DNA of 35,410 bases from DASRBO01 sp035653595 (GCA_035653595.1 DASRBO010000048.1:1-35410); one strand, 5' to 3'; shown: positions 16,689 through 24,643, numbered from the stretch's first letter. A program made the numbers and translations. The notes: generated from the sequence alone by a model not told the origin.

Positions 16689-18143
16689 TCAGAAGAGTCG
16701 GCCGATGTCCTCGAACGGCCCGCCGAGGTGCATGCCCTGGTCGGTGATGCGAAACTGGCGGACGGCCTTGTCGTGGTCCGACCCCCGCAGCTTGAGGACC
16801 TGGACCCCCCGTCGAAGCTCACCTCCGACCGGCACGTAGTGCAGCAGGGTGATGGCGTCGCTGATGGTCGAGACGTGGAGCTCGCCGGCGGATTCGGCGC
16901 CGAGGAAGTCCTTGGCGCTGCTGGTGACCATGCCAGCCAGAGCCCGCATCTTGATCTGGAAGGTCAGGCCCAGGACGTACTCGCGGAAGCTCTTGACGGT
17001 GGCGATGCGCTGGAGGGCGGTGAGGCTGTCGATGGCGACCCGGTCCGGGCCGTAGTCCTCGATGGCCGCCTTCATTCGCTGCAGATGGTCCTCCAACGAC
17101 GCCGCCTCCGGCGCCTCGGCGACTATCCGCAGCCGCCCGGAGTCCTCCAGGGCCGCCAGGTCGATGCCCCAGCCCGCGGCGTTGCGCAGCAGCTGGTCGC
17201 GGCTCTCCTCGAAGGAGTGGAGGAGGGCCTTCTGGCCACGGGAGGCGCCTCCGGCGACGAACAGGGCGGCCAGCAGCGACTTGCCGGTGCCGGTAGGCCC
17301 GGCGACCAGCCACAGCGACTTCTCGAACAGGCCACCCCCCAGCATGTCGTCCAGGGCGGGCACCCCGCAGCTCAGGCGCCGCCGCGAGGAGCCGTAGTCG
17401 ATCGCTGTCACCGTCACCGGCACGACGACGATGCCTTCACCCTCTAGCAGGGTGAACAGGTGCTCCCCCTTGAGATGGGGGGCTCCCCGCATCTTGAGCA
17501 CCTCGATGGTCCGGCGCCGCTTCTCCCCGTCGAGGGCGTTGCGGAGGATGATCACGCAGTCGGCAACGAACTCCTCGAAGCCGAGGAGGGCGACCGGCCC
17601 GTAGTCCTCGGACCGCTCGGCGGTCATGACGGTCGTGACCCCCGCATCCTCCAAGGAGGCCGCCAACCGGAACAGGGCCTGGCGGGCCGGCCCCAACCGG
17701 TCGAACTGGGTGACCAGGGCGCCGACCGAGTCGATGGCGACCCGCCGGGCCCCGATCCGCCGGACTGCCTCGACGATACGGGCGATGAGCGGGCCCAGCC
17801 CGTAGTCGTCGCCGGTGAAGACGGTGTCGACATGGTGGAAGGGGGAGGCGTCAACGAAGCACCAGCGCCCAGCGCCCTCCCACTCGGCGATGTCCCAGCC
17901 GAGGGACCGCATCGACCGTCGGATGCCCTCCGGGCGCTCCTCGAAGGTCACGAAGACCCCGGGCTCGCCGGCACGGATGATCCCGCTGGCGAGGAACTGA
18001 GCGGCGAAAACGGTCTTGCCCGACCCGGCGGTTCCGGTGACGAGGGTCAGCCGGTTTCGGGGCACGCCCCCGCGGGTTATCTGGTCGAGTCCGGCGATCC
18101 CGACGTCGATGCGGTCCGGGCCTGCCGTCGGCACCGCGGACAT
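16689..18143 (-). CDS. kaiC: KaiC-like double-domain ATPase (circadian clock family)
   Basis: A 484-residue protein with two RecA/KaiC domains. CI: Walker A GTAGSGKT (37-44), Glu pair in TFEERPE (68-69), Walker B-like VAIDSVGAL (135-143). CII: Walker A GPTGTGKS (282-289), Glu pair in SFEESRDQLLRNAAGWG (312-313), VAIDSLTAL, and HVSTISD with S425-T426 aligned to the S431/T432 phosphosites of Synechococcus KaiC. The protein ends shortly after LKLRGSDHDKAVRQF at FEDIGRLF, so it lacks the A-loop and KaiA-binding tail. ATG at 18143 overlaps the upstream phosphatase-KaiB stop (TGATG), with GAGGAGG upstream. Autokinase/ATPase activity is inferred from the motifs. Confidence 0.93.
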   Translation of the reverse strand: MSAVPTAGPDRIDVGIAGLDQITRGGVPRNRLTLVTGTAGSGKTVFAAQFLASGIIRAGEPGVFVTFEERPEGIRRSMRSLGWDIAEWEGAGRWCFVDASPFHHVDTVFTGDDYGLGPLIARIVEAVRRIGARRVAIDSVGALVTQFDRLGPARQALFRLAASLEDAGVTTVMTAERSEDYGPVALLGFEEFVADCVIILRNALDGEKRRRTIEVLKMRGAPHLKGEHLFTLLEGEGIVVVPVTVTAIDYGSSRRRLSCGVPALDDMLGGGLFEKSLWLVAGPTGTGKSLLAALFVAGGASRGQKALLHSFEESRDQLLRNAAGWGIDLAALEDSGRLRIVAEAPEAASLEDHLQRMKAAIEDYGPDRVAIDSLTALQRIATVKSFREYVLGLTFQIKMRALAGMVTSSAKDFLGAESAGELHVSTISDAITLLHYVPVGGELRRGVQVLKLRGSDHDKAVRQFRITDQGMHLGGPFEDIGRLF

Positions 18144-19129
18144 CACGACACCTCCTCGGAATAGGGAATTTGAAGGGCTCGGGCCAGGTCCTCGGCCGAG
18201 CGCAGGCCACCCACCACCCGCACCGGCGGGGCGGGAAGCAGGCGGACGACGGTGGGGGCGGCCATGACCCCGTCGGCTTCGGCCCGCTCGGGGGCCGAGG
18301 CGATGTCCACCACCTCGAACTCGACGTCCAGCCGACCCCGCAGGGCCGCCGAGAGCTCCCTTACCACGCCCTCGGCCCGTCTCGAGAGGAGGTCGGTGTG
18401 GTCGACGTAGACCCTCAGCGCCACCCGGTCCGACGCGCCGAGCGTCGTAGCCGTCGTCGCCGCTCTCAGGTGGACCGACACGACTGTGGCGTCGTCGGTC
18501 GGCTGGCCCAGGCGGCTCGTCGTCCGCCGGGCCAGCTCCGACGCCCAGGCGGCCGCCCCAGTCAAACCCCGGGCCGCGCCCAGCACCACGGCCAGGCCCT
18601 GCTCGAGTGAGTCCTCGCGCCGCTCGACCAGGCCGTCGGTGAACATGAACAGGGCGGCGTCGGAACCGAGCTCGTAGGTCAGCACCTGCCGTTCGGCCTT
18701 GACCCCGAGGGGTGGATCGGAGCGTCCCGCAAGGAACTCGGCATGGCCACCGGCGGTCATGAGGATCGGCAGATGCCCGGCATTGGCCACTTCGGCCTGC
18801 CGGCTCGTCGGATCGAGCCGTACGCACACCATGGTGGCGATCGAGTCGACATGGCGGCGGGCGAACATCTCGTCGAGGGCCCGGAGTGCCGACGGGATCC
18901 GATCGGTCAGCCGGAACGCCCGCCGCAGCTCGAAGCGGAGCTCTTCGGCCAACTCCGCCGCCGCCGGTCCCGACGAAGGGGCATCGCCCAGGGCAACGAT
19001 GACCCGACCGTCCGTGAGGTCGATCACCTCATGGAAATCGCCGGAGTCCTCACCCTGGGCCGGTCGCCAGCACACCTCGACCGAAACCGACTGGAGTCGG
19101 GTCGCCTCGGATCGCCAGTGGGCGGGCAC
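18143..19129 (-). CDS. SpoIIE/PP2C-type phosphatase fused to a C-terminal KaiB domain
   Basis: A 328-residue two-domain protein. Residues about 15-225 are a PPM/SpoIIE phosphatase: GEDSGDFHEV (26-35), VALGDAPSSG (45-54), ATMVCVRLD (98-106), NAGHLPILM (116-124), FMFTDGLVE (161-169) and PTDDATVV (210-217), giving the usual metal-binding aspartates. Residues about 236-325 match KaiB: VALRVYVDHTDLLSRRAEGVV, FEVVDIASAPERAEADGVMAAPT and RLLPAPPVRVVGGL, aligning with KaiB LKLYV...IDVLKNP...ILATPT...ILPPPVRKIIGDL, with one extra residue in the PAPP turn. GTG at 19129 is the start. It is coupled to kaiC. It probably binds the KaiC CI ring through the KaiB part and dephosphorylates a partner. Confidence 0.88.
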   Translation of the reverse strand: MPAHWRSEATRLQSVSVEVCWRPAQGEDSGDFHEVIDLTDGRVIVALGDAPSSGPAAAELAEELRFELRRAFRLTDRIPSALRALDEMFARRHVDSIATMVCVRLDPTSRQAEVANAGHLPILMTAGGHAEFLAGRSDPPLGVKAERQVLTYELGSDAALFMFTDGLVERREDSLEQGLAVVLGAARGLTGAAAWASELARRTTSRLGQPTDDATVVSVHLRAATTATTLGASDRVALRVYVDHTDLLSRRAEGVVRELSAALRGRLDVEFEVVDIASAPERAEADGVMAAPTVVRLLPAPPVRVVGGLRSAEDLARALQIPYSEEVS

Positions 19130-19159
19130 GGTCCGATGATGTCACGCGACGTTGCTGAA

Positions 19160-19176
19160 GGACGAGACGTTCGTCC
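19160..19176. promoter_or_regulatory. Inverted repeat upstream of the phosphatase-KaiB gene
   Basis: GGACGA-GACGT-TCGTCC is a perfect 6-bp inverted repeat 31-47 bases before the GTG at 19129, in the 152-base gap shared with the divergent histidine kinase gene. It is a candidate operator, for example for the neighbouring LuxR-type regulator. No other copy was noticed by eye. Confidence 0.3.
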
Positions 19177-19281
19177 CCGGCGCCAAGGGCGCTTAACCAG
19201 GCGACCGCCGGGCTGGCCCATTTCCGGCATTGCGGTCCTGCCCTCGTCCCAGAGGCCGGTCCGGCGCGATCATCGAAGCTG

Positions 19282-20421
19282 ATGACGGTCGTGGCAGATT
19301 GGCGTAGCGGCCTCAATGCCAGGGCCCTCGGCCTGGCCCGCCTCGGGGGCCTGATCGCGATCCTGTGGGTCGCCGCCGAGCAGGACAAGCCGGGGGGCGC
19401 CGGAGAGCACCTGGCCGTAGCCGTGCTGATGGCTGTGACGGCGGCCGGATGGCTGGCCTGGCAGTCCTCCCGCACTCTCGGCGAGGCCGGCACGGTCATC
19501 TGGTGTGGGCTGTTCACCGTCGGGGTGGCAGGCAGCGCTCTGGCGTCCCTGGCCCCCATCGCCCTGACCTTTCCGGCCGTGGCGGCCCTCGGCGCTGCCA
19601 TCGCCTTCGAGGCCACCCCGGCTCTGGTGGTCGCCCTCGCAAGCGTCGGGGCGGTGCTCATCGCCGGCGGGGCGGCAGGCGACCCAGCCGGGTTCATGGT
19701 CTCGGGCTCGCTGGCGACCGTCGCCGGCTTCACGGCGGGCCGGACCCGCCGCCAGTACACGGAGCGGGCCCGGCAGGCCGAGGCGCTCCTGGCCGAGCGG
19801 ACGCGGGCCGACGCCGAGCGGGACCGGGCGACCGCCCTGGCCGAGCGCAACCGGATCGCCCGCGAGATCCACGACGTGCTGGCGCACTCGCTGGGAGCGC
19901 TGGCGGTGCAACTGGATGCCGCCGATGCCGTCTTGGAGGCTGACGGCCACTCGGGGAAGGCCCATGACCTGGTCAAGCAGGCCCGGCAGCTGGCGGTTCG
20001 GGGCCTCGCCGAGACCCGCCAGGCCGTACACGCCCTGCGGGACGAGCCTGTGGCCTTGGAGGAGCGCCTGCGGGCGCTGGTGGTCGACGACGCAGCGTCG
20101 CTGTGCGTCGCGGGTACCGCCCATCCCGTCGACACCGCCACCGGCGTGGCCCTCTACCGGGCGGCCCAGGAAGCCGTCACCAACGCCCGCAAACACGCAC
20201 CGGGTGCCCCGATCGAACTGCATCTCCAATACGGACCGGCCGCCACCGCGCTGACGGTCACCAACGGAGAGCCGCCGGGGTCGGCCCCTGGCCCCCTGGC
20301 GCCCACGGGAGGTGGATTCGGGCTGGTCGGAATGCGGGAGCGGGTCGAGCTCCTCGGGGGCACGGTGTCGGCTGGCCCGGCGGGAGCCGGCTTCGCCGTC
20401 CGGGTGGTGATCCCGACATGA
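19282..20421 (+). CDS. NarL-family sensor histidine kinase
   Basis: A 379-residue membrane kinase. Residues 1-150 contain about five hydrophobic segments without a large extracellular domain. A coiled stretch (RQYTERARQAEALLAERTRADAERDRA, region) leads to the HisKA_3 dimerisation motif AERNRIAREIHDVLAHSLG with the phospho-acceptor H197. The C-terminus has the HATPase N box EAVTNARKHAPG and the G box GGGFGLVGMRERVELLGG. The ATG overlaps nothing upstream; no clear Shine-Dalgarno is seen. Its stop overlaps the regulator start (ATGA), so the two form a two-component pair. Signal unknown. Confidence 0.93.
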   Translation: MTVVADWRSGLNARALGLARLGGLIAILWVAAEQDKPGGAGEHLAVAVLMAVTAAGWLAWQSSRTLGEAGTVIWCGLFTVGVAGSALASLAPIALTFPAVAALGAAIAFEATPALVVALASVGAVLIAGGAAGDPAGFMVSGSLATVAGFTAGRTRRQYTERARQAEALLAERTRADAERDRATALAERNRIAREIHDVLAHSLGALAVQLDAADAVLEADGHSGKAHDLVKQARQLAVRGLAETRQAVHALRDEPVALEERLRALVVDDAASLCVAGTAHPVDTATGVALYRAAQEAVTNARKHAPGAPIELHLQYGPAATALTVTNGEPPGSAPGPLAPTGGGFGLVGMRERVELLGGTVSAGPAGAGFAVRVVIPT

Positions 20422-21050
20422 GGGTGCTCGTGGTGGATGACCAGACGGTGGTGCGCGAGGGCCTCGCCGTCATGCTGGGGACCCTGGACGGGATAGACGT
20501 CGTCGGGCAGGCCGCCAATGGCCAGGAGGCGATCGGCGCCCTCGAGCATGATCCTGCGGACGTGGTGCTGATGGACCTGAACATGCCGGTGCTCGATGGC
20601 ATAGCCGCCACCGCGGCCATCCGGGCCCGACACCCAGACACCCAGGTCGTGGTACTGACGACCTATGGAGACGACCACTCGATCGTCGCCGCCCTGCAGG
20701 CGGGTGCGATCGGCTACCTGACGAAGGAATCGGGACGGGAGGGCATACGCCGGGCCCTCGAGGCGGCAGCCGCCGGGCAGTCCGTGCTCGATCCGGCGGT
20801 GCAGGCACGGCTGGTCGCCGCCGCCTCCGTTCCGCGGGACCCCAACGGGCCCGCCCCCGACGGGTTGACCGAGCGGGAGGTCGACGTCCTGCGCCTGGTC
20901 GCCGAGGGGCTGTCCAACACCGACATAGCGGCTCGCCTGTTCATAGGCGAGGCCACCGTCAAGACCCACATCAACCACATCTTCGCCAAGACCCACAGCC
21001 GCGACCGGGCCCAGGCTGTCGCCTACGCCCACCGCCTCGGCCTGGTCTGA
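20418..21050 (+). CDS. NarL/LuxR-family response regulator
   Basis: A 210-residue regulator. The receiver domain has VVDDQ (6-10), the phospho-acceptor D53 in LMDLNMP, T in VLTTYGDD and K in YLTKES. The LuxR helix-turn-helix (about 149-205) reads LTEREVDVLRLVAEGLSNTDIAARLFIGEATVKTHINHIF (region). ATG at 20418 lies within the kinase stop (ATGA), so it is translated with the divergent-from-kai kinase. Its targets are unknown; the intergenic region shared with the phosphatase-KaiB gene is a plausible one by position. Confidence 0.95.
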   Translation: MRVLVVDDQTVVREGLAVMLGTLDGIDVVGQAANGQEAIGALEHDPADVVLMDLNMPVLDGIAATAAIRARHPDTQVVVLTTYGDDHSIVAALQAGAIGYLTKESGREGIRRALEAAAAGQSVLDPAVQARLVAAASVPRDPNGPAPDGLTEREVDVLRLVAEGLSNTDIAARLFIGEATVKTHINHIFAKTHSRDRAQAVAYAHRLGLV

Positions 21051-21079
21051 GGCGGCCCCGCCCGCGCTTCCGGCCGGCC

Positions 21080-22939
21080 TCAGTTGCTGACGGAGGGGTC
21101 CGTCGGCTGGGTGACGCCCGCCTGCTGGAAGGCCAGCGGGGCGCTCGGTATCTGTCCCGAGGTGTAGCGCCGGCCGTCATCCAACCACCGGTAGGCGCCC
21201 TTGCCACCGGTCTCGGGATCGATGGCCGACGGATCCCACCAGACCATGGCGGCGTACTTGGCGTAGGTCCAGCGGTCCGGTCCGTAGAAGCCGCCTCCGA
21301 TCGACCACTGCGGGACCGGAGGCCGGCTGGGGAGCTTGGCCAGCCCGGCGGCGAAGGCTTCCGGGGTCAGGTGGGGACCAGCCAGCTGGATGCCGTCGGC
21401 GATGAACAGCAGGCTGCCAAACACATAGTTCCAGTTCCCGTTGGCGTCACTCAAGGGAGGACCGTTCGGGTCCACCGCCTGCTCCGCCTGGTAGTAGTCC
21501 TCGGCCTCGACCGGCCGCGGGATCTCCCGCAACGAGACTCCGACGGCATGGGACCACTCGGCCTGGTTCACGCCCTCCATGAAGGCGTTGATGGTCAGGT
21601 TCCCCCCGTAGGGGACCCACTCGGGCCAGTAGTCCTGGCTGTTGGCCTCGTTGGTGAGGATGTTGGCCGTCAGCTGGTCCCCCAGGTAAAGCACGGTCGT
21701 CACTCCCGCCGCCCGCAGCTGGGTGATGGCGCTGGCGGCGTTGTAGGACCCCTGGCTGTAGTTGTAGGAGATGACCTTCTGGACCGGGGCTCCGCAGGCG
21801 GCCAGCTCGCGGGTCACTTGGTCCTGGCTCGTCGAGCTGTTCGGGTCCTGCATCACCACCAGCCCGAACTTCCGGGGCTTCGAGTACTGGAAGGACGCGT
21901 CCTGGCGGCCGTTGTAGCTGGGCGGCCGGCCCACCAGCTGCTTGCAGACCATCTCATCGCCCAGGGAGACGGTCCGGTCGGTCGAGGGAGCCCACGACCA
22001 GAGGTACGGGTCGTCGGCCGAATACAGGGAGGTCGGCTCCTGGTAGGTCCAGAAGACGATCTGCTGGTGCACCGCCTCCGGCAGCAGGCCAGGGTTGGTC
22101 GTGAGGGCATCGAGTCCGGCGAAGACCTGGTACTCGATCTTGGCCCGATCGGCCGCCGCTGTCCCCGATGGAGGCGTCGAGGTGTCCTCGGCCACCAGGT
22201 AGATCCGCATGTTGCGGCCGTAGAACTGGAACCGGCTGTTGAAGTAGTCCTCGAAGTCCTTGAAGATCTGCTGGTTGGTGTCCGAAGCGGACTCCACAGG
22301 ACCGTCGTCCCTCCACTCGTCGAACACGGCCACCCTGATCTCGTTGCCGGTGACACCGAAGGCCGTTGCACCTCCGTTGTTTCCGGTGAAGTTCGCCGCA
22401 CACGGGGCTGCATAGAGCGAGGTCACCTGGCGGCGGGGGCTTCCGAACCCGTCGGGGCAGTAGCCCGCCGGCCCGGTCGGCGGGGGCCCCGCGGGCAGGC
22501 CGCCGGTGCCCCCGCCCGGCAACGCCGAGCCGTTGGCAGCCGCACCGGCGCCCGCCGTGCCCGAGGAGGCCTGCTCGAAGGCGGCGATGATGGACTGCTG
22601 ATTCTGCCTGGGGCCATTGGGGCTCAGCTCGGCCGACTGGTTGGACTGCTGGGCCGGCGGCCGCAAGGCACTAGGTAGGACGAGGGCCACCACCAAGAGG
22701 GCCACCGTGAGGTAGACCAGGGGCAGGTAGCGCTCGAGCGGGGACTTGGGCCGGCGGTCCTTGGCGCGGGGGGCATGGACGACCGAATCTCGCGGACGCC
22801 GGGGCCGAGCCGCAACTCCCGGGCGGGGCACCCTCTCCCGACCCGAGGAGGGAGCGCCGGGTTCGGAGACCGGATCTGGCCTGGGCCGGAACGGGCGTCG
22901 TCGGACCCGAGTTGATGTTGTCCAACCCTCAACCGTCAT
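21080..22939 (-). CDS. Membrane-anchored type I periplasmic-binding protein (branched-chain amino acid type)
   Basis: About 619 residues. A basic, proline-rich cytoplasmic N-terminus (1-70) is followed by one membrane helix (YLPLVYLTVALLVVALVLPSAL, about 71-92), a Ser/Gly/Pro-rich linker, then a Peripla_BP_6-like ligand-binding domain: GVTGNEIRVAVFDEW, FEDYFNSRFQFYGRNMRIYLV, KFGLVVMQDPN and AITQLRAAGVTTVLYLGDQL. Such proteins capture amino acids or related compounds, yet no ABC permease or ATPase gene is next to it. A signal anchor instead of a lipobox is unusual. Start at 22939 (ATG) is chosen; the frame is open to 23098, overlapping the next gene. Confidence 0.78.
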   Translation of the reverse strand: MTVEGWTTSTRVRRRPFRPRPDPVSEPGAPSSGRERVPRPGVAARPRRPRDSVVHAPRAKDRRPKSPLERYLPLVYLTVALLVVALVLPSALRPPAQQSNQSAELSPNGPRQNQQSIIAAFEQASSGTAGAGAAANGSALPGGGTGGLPAGPPPTGPAGYCPDGFGSPRRQVTSLYAAPCAANFTGNNGGATAFGVTGNEIRVAVFDEWRDDGPVESASDTNQQIFKDFEDYFNSRFQFYGRNMRIYLVAEDTSTPPSGTAAADRAKIEYQVFAGLDALTTNPGLLPEAVHQQIVFWTYQEPTSLYSADDPYLWSWAPSTDRTVSLGDEMVCKQLVGRPPSYNGRQDASFQYSKPRKFGLVVMQDPNSSTSQDQVTRELAACGAPVQKVISYNYSQGSYNAASAITQLRAAGVTTVLYLGDQLTANILTNEANSQDYWPEWVPYGGNLTINAFMEGVNQAEWSHAVGVSLREIPRPVEAEDYYQAEQAVDPNGPPLSDANGNWNYVFGSLLFIADGIQLAGPHLTPEAFAAGLAKLPSRPPVPQWSIGGGFYGPDRWTYAKYAAMVWWDPSAIDPETGGKGAYRWLDDGRRYTSGQIPSAPLAFQQAGVTQPTDPSVSN

Positions 22940-22995
22940 GGCGGGCGCTGGCGGCCCGAGGACGTAGAGGCACGGGCGCACCGCCGACCCGGTTA

Positions 22996-23601
22996 CTACA
23001 CCACGAGGCCCCTCACCCAGTCCGCCACCGCCCGGGCGGCCTCTTCCGGGCTCCCCGCCGAGGTGTCGACCCGAGTGCTGACCTGGTTCCGCAGCCAAGC
23101 GGCGAAGGCGGTCTGCTCGGCTACCTCCCTGGTCCGCCAGGGTGGCCGCTCCTCGATCCGCCGGCGACGGACGTCGTCAGGGCAGTCCAGCAGCAAAGAG
23201 AAGATCGGCCCGACCCACTTCCGACCCGGGTTCCGCTCGAGGCGGTCCACGGTCAGTGGCCCGAGCAGCACAGTCGCCATGCCCGCCTGGGCCACCCCGT
23301 GGGCCACGGCCAGCCACGCCTGGTCGAAGCCCGGCCACGGCAGGTCTCTCACGCTGTCGGCGCCGCTCAGTGCCCCGGCCGCGTCGAGCAGCCAGTCCAC
23401 GTCGAACACGGCGCACCGCCCGGCCAGCAGCCGGGCCAGGGGCCCGAACACGGCTGTCTTTCCTGCGCCCGAGGCTCCCGTGACCAGGAACAGTGGCTGC
23501 AGGCGCGCCCACTCGTCCCGCCGGCCGCAGGCGGGACAGACAGCGCCACCGTCCTCCGGCTCCATGCTGGTCGGCTGGTCGCAGGACGGGCAGTAGTGCA
23601 C
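22996..23601 (-). CDS. Zinc-ribbon P-loop NTPase / kinase-like protein
   Basis: About 201 residues. An N-terminal zinc ribbon (CPSCDQP... CPACGR, residues about 4-25) precedes a P-loop domain with Walker A VTGASGAGKT, an aspartate-rich FDVDWLL where small-molecule kinases bind substrate, and LLLDCPDDVRRRRIEERPPWRTR, which resembles the Arg-rich lid of AAA_33/AAA_18 nucleotide-kinase-like proteins. It probably phosphorylates a small molecule or nucleotide; the substrate is unknown. The start is uncertain: GTG at 23601 or 23610, placed so the protein begins just before the zinc ribbon; the frame is open to 23703. Confidence 0.7.
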   Translation of the reverse strand: MHYCPSCDQPTSMEPEDGGAVCPACGRRDEWARLQPLFLVTGASGAGKTAVFGPLARLLAGRCAVFDVDWLLDAAGALSGADSVRDLPWPGFDQAWLAVAHGVAQAGMATVLLGPLTVDRLERNPGRKWVGPIFSLLLDCPDDVRRRRIEERPPWRTREVAEQTAFAAWLRNQVSTRVDTSAGSPEEAARAVADWVRGLVV

Positions 23602-23868
23602 AGGGCACACTGCACCAGGTGAGCCCCGACGGCCCAGCGAATATCGGCGATCCAGATGGGGCCCATCACGAGCCGCCGCGCATGGCACTGACGGCCAGGC
23701 CACCGTTGGAAGGCGAGCGGACGACCATTGGGGGCGTCCGGGTGCTTCGTGCTCTTTTCCGCAAAGGTCCCCTGGAAGTCGTCACCTCCGGGGTGGACAC
23801 TGGGCTTCTGCCGGCAGCGGGCAGCGGGGGGTTGCGCTGGCCGGAGGGTGACAGCAAAGGAGACGCCG

Positions 23869-24510
23869 ATGTACTTGTTCAGCCGTTCGACACGATTGGC
23901 GCCAGGCAACCCTCGGGAGGAGATGGAGTGGGCCGTTCACCTCACGGAGAAGGTGAACCAGATCAGCGACCTGCGAGTTGAGCTCTGGACGACGATCTTC
24001 TCCCCCGCGACCGGAACCCTCGCCTGGACGGTCGTCTCCAGAGACCTGCAGGACCTGGAGAACCTCGAGACCAAGCTGATGCTCGACGACGGCTACCTGG
24101 GCTTGGTCGAGCACGGCGCCCGGTACGTGTGCCCGGAGTCGCTGACCGACGGCCTGGTCGACATCGCATATGCAGACCCGGATGCAGCCACCCGGTCGCA
24201 GACGGCGAGCTACTCGGCCATCGCGACCATGCGGATCGCCCCCGGCCATCAGGCCCAGGTGATGGAGGCGGGCCCGCTGGCCGCCCAGCGAATCAAGCAG
24301 GTCATCGGGGCACCGACGTCCTTCTGCCTGGGGCTGACCGGCCCGGCCGGCACGGTGGGCTTCCTCAGCCAGTTCGAGACGCTGCGCCAGCTGCAGGCGG
24401 CCGGGGAGGCCATCCGGGGCGATGCGGAGTTCGCCGCCTTCCTCGATGCCAGCAGCGTGATGGTGGCTCCGGGGTCGTCCACCCAGACCATGTGGCGCAA
24501 GTTGGCCTGA
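23869..24510 (+). CDS. Uncharacterised protein with two related halves
   Basis: A 213-residue protein whose ATG at 23869 is set by AAAGGAG seven bases upstream. Two halves look alike: residues 1-100 (YLFSRSTRLAPGN... EWAVHLTEKVNQ... LELWTTIFSPATGTLAWTVVSRDLQDLENLETKL, region) and 115-213 (SAIATMRIAPGHQAQVMEAGPLAAQRIKQ... GPAGTVGFLSQFETLRQLQAAGEAI, region). The strand-helix-strand-strand-helix pattern suggests a tandem dimeric alpha/beta-barrel (NIPSNAP/ABM-like) fold. No catalytic residues are evident. Two hairpins follow the stop codon. Confidence 0.65.
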   Translation: MYLFSRSTRLAPGNPREEMEWAVHLTEKVNQISDLRVELWTTIFSPATGTLAWTVVSRDLQDLENLETKLMLDDGYLGLVEHGARYVCPESLTDGLVDIAYADPDAATRSQTASYSAIATMRIAPGHQAQVMEAGPLAAQRIKQVIGAPTSFCLGLTGPAGTVGFLSQFETLRQLQAAGEAIRGDAEFAAFLDASSVMVAPGSSTQTMWRKLA

Positions 24511-24521
24511 AGTTCAAGACG

Positions 24522-24553
24522 CCGAGGCCAGCGCCGGGTGCCCCTGGCCTCGG
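24522..24553 (+). terminator. Hairpin after the two-repeat protein gene
   Basis: CCGAGGCCAG (24522-24531) and CTGGCCTCGG (24544-24553) form a perfect 10-bp stem with a 12-nt loop starting 11 bases after the stop codon. There is no U-tract, as often in high-GC actinobacteria. Confidence 0.55.
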
Positions 24554-24565
24554 TCCCGGCTACCG

Positions 24566-24599
24566 GTAACCCTCGCACCCCCCCCGGTGCGAGGGTTAC
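24566..24599 (+). terminator. Very strong second hairpin (14-bp stem, C6 loop)
   Basis: GTAACCCTCGCACC (24566-24579) pairs perfectly with GGTGCGAGGGTTAC (24586-24599) around a loop of six C. It lies 12 bases after the first hairpin and 44 bases before the HIT-like gene start. Probably a tandem terminator; it may also shape the HIT-like mRNA leader. Confidence 0.6.
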
Positions 24600-24643
24600 G
24601 CTGCCGGCAACGGGCCTCCAGCTGCAAGGGGGGAGCGCCGACG

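Noticed and set aside
15018..17447. 809-codon plus-strand ORF
   Set aside because: Runs antisense through several well-supported minus-strand genes including kaiC CII; composition is typical of shadow frames.
18144..18827. N-terminal extension of kaiC
   Set aside because: The extension is the shadow of the phosphatase-KaiB gene; ATG 18143 has a Shine-Dalgarno sequence and TGATG coupling.
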